DNA from: Ailanthus altissimus
Taxonomy: Eukaryota > Streptophyta > Magnoliopsida > Sapindales > Simaroubaceae
Length of the DNA stretch: 64,000 nucleotides
Assembly: GCA_946807835.1 (NCBI GenBank)
Contig: OX327710.1
Location: forward strand, 17,906,501-17,970,500
Direction of reading: 5' to 3'
The position numbers and the translations under genes are program-made. Numbering within the stretch: position 1 is the first letter of the stretch; each line of letters starts with the position of its first letter. This document shows positions 62,214 to 64,000 of this stretch, piece after piece. Under the pieces are notes generated by a model, which was not told the origin of the DNA, made no database searches, and was given only the letters and a program-made list of their open reading frames with translations.

Positions 62214-62596
62214 AAAAAAACAGAGTCTAATATTTAAACTAAAACTGTTAAGACTGGGAGCATCCGTCTGAATATCATCAGGGTATTGAGAAAAATTACT
62301 TTGCGGTTTTGCTTAGCATCTACTACCAACCAATTAACTTCAAGATGATTTTCATCATTTGGGGGGGGTTCGAACATTATTATAATTGAATAATTATAGC
62401 CTTTTCTTTTAACATCCTTTATAAAAAAAGTTGCAATAAAGCAGCCAATTCTTTTCCTTTTTCTTTTTCTGTTATCCAATATGTGCCTATGGACACGAAA
62501 CTAACTATGCCCAAAGTCCCAAATTCAATTTAAAATCTATGAAAATTGATCTTACCGCTCCTATCCGGTGCTTGAAATTAATTAGTGGGATGCCAG

Positions 62597-62659
62597 TAGA
62601 TTAGATTAGATTAGATTAGAGTAGATTAGATTAGATTAGATTAGATTAGATTAGATTAG
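62597..62659. repeat. TTAGA pentanucleotide microsatellite
   Basis: About twelve TTAGA units with one AGTAGA interruption, in intron 2 of NPF copy 2. Confidence 0.9.
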
Positions 62660-64000
62660 GGATGAATATTTTTAAACTTATATGTATTTACTTGAAAAAT
62701 AAAATATCAGATTTTTTTTTTAAATTCAGGTATAAAGTTTTATTATCAAATTTACTTTAAGAGATATGTACTCTATACTAAACTCATATCGAATTATTTA
62801 TGAATTTTAAATAAATTATAAATTAATATAATAAAAATATAAATTCATAACCATAATTTTAAAGAAATCTTTAAAATATAACAATCAAAATTATATCATA
62901 AATTTAAAATTAATAAAAAATTTTTTTTATCAAAGTTAAATTTATTTTCAAGTTAAAACTAATAAAAGCAACTCATAAATAGTTAACACAACACTATTAT
63001 ATAATAACAAGTCAACTAAATTAAACAAAACTAGGTTTTCTTAAACTTGATTTAAGATTCAAGAATATGTTTTACAAATAATTTTATATATTAGCGTATT
63101 ACAGTTTTAAGATAAGTCATTTTGTCAATTAGCTAAACTAAGGCAATTACATATTAAACGTTAAAAGAGTACAAAAGTAAAATAAAATGGTTATCAATCT
63201 CTATTATGTGAAGAAAATAAATTTAAAAAGTTAAACAAAGTGATTATCAATCTCTAATGTGTGAAGAAAATAAACAAAATTGTTAAACAAAAAATTCAAC
63301 CTATCTTTCTTTAAAATATTCATATAATATAATATAATATTAGTGAGATAAATATTAAAGAAAGATTAAAATATGTCATTTGAGAATTAAAGCAACATTT
63401 GATAAGCATAACCCAATGGCTTTATAAGAATGGAGAATTAGAGAATAGAGTCTAGCGTAACGATGTTTGTATGATAAATAAGAGTGAAAATAATTGACGG
63501 ATTGAAGAATGAGATAAAAATTATTCTTTCAATTTTTTATTTAGGATTACAATCAAAGCAATATTATTTTTTTATCTTCTTTTTGAAAAATAAAAAAATA
63601 TATAAATATCTACAAATACCCGTTGTGAGTATTTGTAAATATTTCACGAAATCTAAACTCGTCGCAAACTAATTGCGGGTTTTAACATTATGTACTAAAC
63701 TCATCCTAAATCTGCTTCAAGTCTTACTAAATTCTCTTCAACAAATTTATAAATTTGTAGATTATTTTATCATCCTTAATCATTTATTTATGTTCAAAGG
63801 TGTAATTGTAGTTATTATTATAAACTAAAGCCAACCATTGTAAAACTGAATAAATCATTTTTTTTTTCATTGATCATATATAGCCGCCTAACCTTTAGCA
63901 AATCTCCTACATGCAGAGACTCTAACGAAATACAAATTTAAAGATACAATAAAAGGACTTGATCATTATGACGGTATATCTTGAATATTGGTCAAGACGA

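Larger units (their letters stand above)
59032..62219 (-). mobile_element. Internally deleted Copia element inside NPF copy 2 intron 2
   Basis: LTRs at 59032-59940 (3', TGTTG...CAACA on the plus strand) and about 61400-62213 (5', eroded) flank only about 1.45 kb. The initiator-tRNA primer site (TGGTATCAGAGC on the minus strand) is at 61396-61385 and the polypurine tract GGGAAGGGTA at 59950-59941. Gag and protease remnants are present. Integrase, reverse transcriptase and RNase H are missing, so it is a deletion derivative. It belongs to the same family as the solo LTR at 46747-47721. Confidence 0.88.
58608..64000 (-). other. Intron 2 of NPF copy 2 (continues past window)
   Basis: The stretch next to exon 3 (58608-59031) matches the same part of intron 2 of copy 1, for example the GCACAAAGT and CAAACCAATTAG blocks. 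Similarity resumes at ACAGAGTCTAA (about 62220) and is clear again at about 63806-63975 against 34619-34790. Between these lie the deleted Copia element (59032-62219) and a TTAGA microsatellite. Other parts are plain AT-rich sequence with no coding signal. Confidence 0.8.

Noticed and set aside
62597..62659. TTAGA array as interstitial telomere repeat
   Set aside because: The plant telomere unit is TTTAGGG; this is a five-base microsatellite without that unit.
1..64000. tRNA, rRNA, CRISPR arrays, bacterial operons or organelle gene clusters
   Set aside because: None was seen by eye. The window is eukaryotic nuclear DNA; a tRNAscan or Rfam run was not possible and could still reveal small RNAs.

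Overview
This window is nuclear DNA from a flowering plant, most likely a eudicot. The genes have many introns, the intergenic DNA is very AT-rich, and several LTR retrotransposons use the plant initiator-Met-tRNA primer site (TGGTATCAGAGC). I cannot name the species from sequence alone. Gene identities come from recognising protein families. Exon borders were set by hand from splice sites and reading-frame continuity.

Left half (1-31 kb), three intact genes on the plus strand. (1) Positions 4535-11245 encode a golgin of the TMF/ARA160 type, like Arabidopsis GOLGIN CANDIDATE 5: 19 coding exons, 978 aa. (2) Positions 13668-19011 encode a major-facilitator hexose transporter like Arabidopsis SGB1 / 'plastidic glucose transporter 3': 13 coding exons, 498 aa. 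(3) Positions 24912-31002 encode malonyl-CoA synthetase (AAE13): 17 coding exons. The long form is 617 aa with a mitochondrial-type presequence; an internal Met gives a 542-aa cytosolic form. This gene carries a textbook AT-AC U12-type intron, and the SGB1-like gene carries a GC-AG intron.

Right half (32-64 kb), two nitrate/peptide-family (NPF1) transporter genes on the minus strand. The first (32032-35652, 4 exons, 620 aa) is complete. The second (56989-58607) shows only exons 3 and 4; the window ends inside its intron 2. They are tandem paralogues pushed about 24 kb apart by repeats. The repeats are a small non-autonomous LTR element (36.3-38.6 kb), a complete but inactivated Copia element with target-site duplication (40578-45599), an 86-bp minisatellite, a solo LTR with target-site duplication (46747-47721), an old duplicated segment (39.1-40.2 and 49.7-50.7 kb), and a decayed Copia tail (54.7-56.6 kb). 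A further internally deleted Copia element (59032-62219) sits in intron 2 of the second NPF gene; intron 2 of the first NPF gene keeps the matching empty site.

The gene order is informative. Golgin-5 and SGB1 are neighbours in Arabidopsis (At1g79830, At1g79820), and so are AAE13 and NPF1.1 (At3g16170, At3g16180). Here the two pairs lie side by side. I found no new multi-gene system. The most notable points are the U12 intron, the possible dual targeting of the synthetase, the paralogous empty site, and the repeat architecture of the LTR elements.
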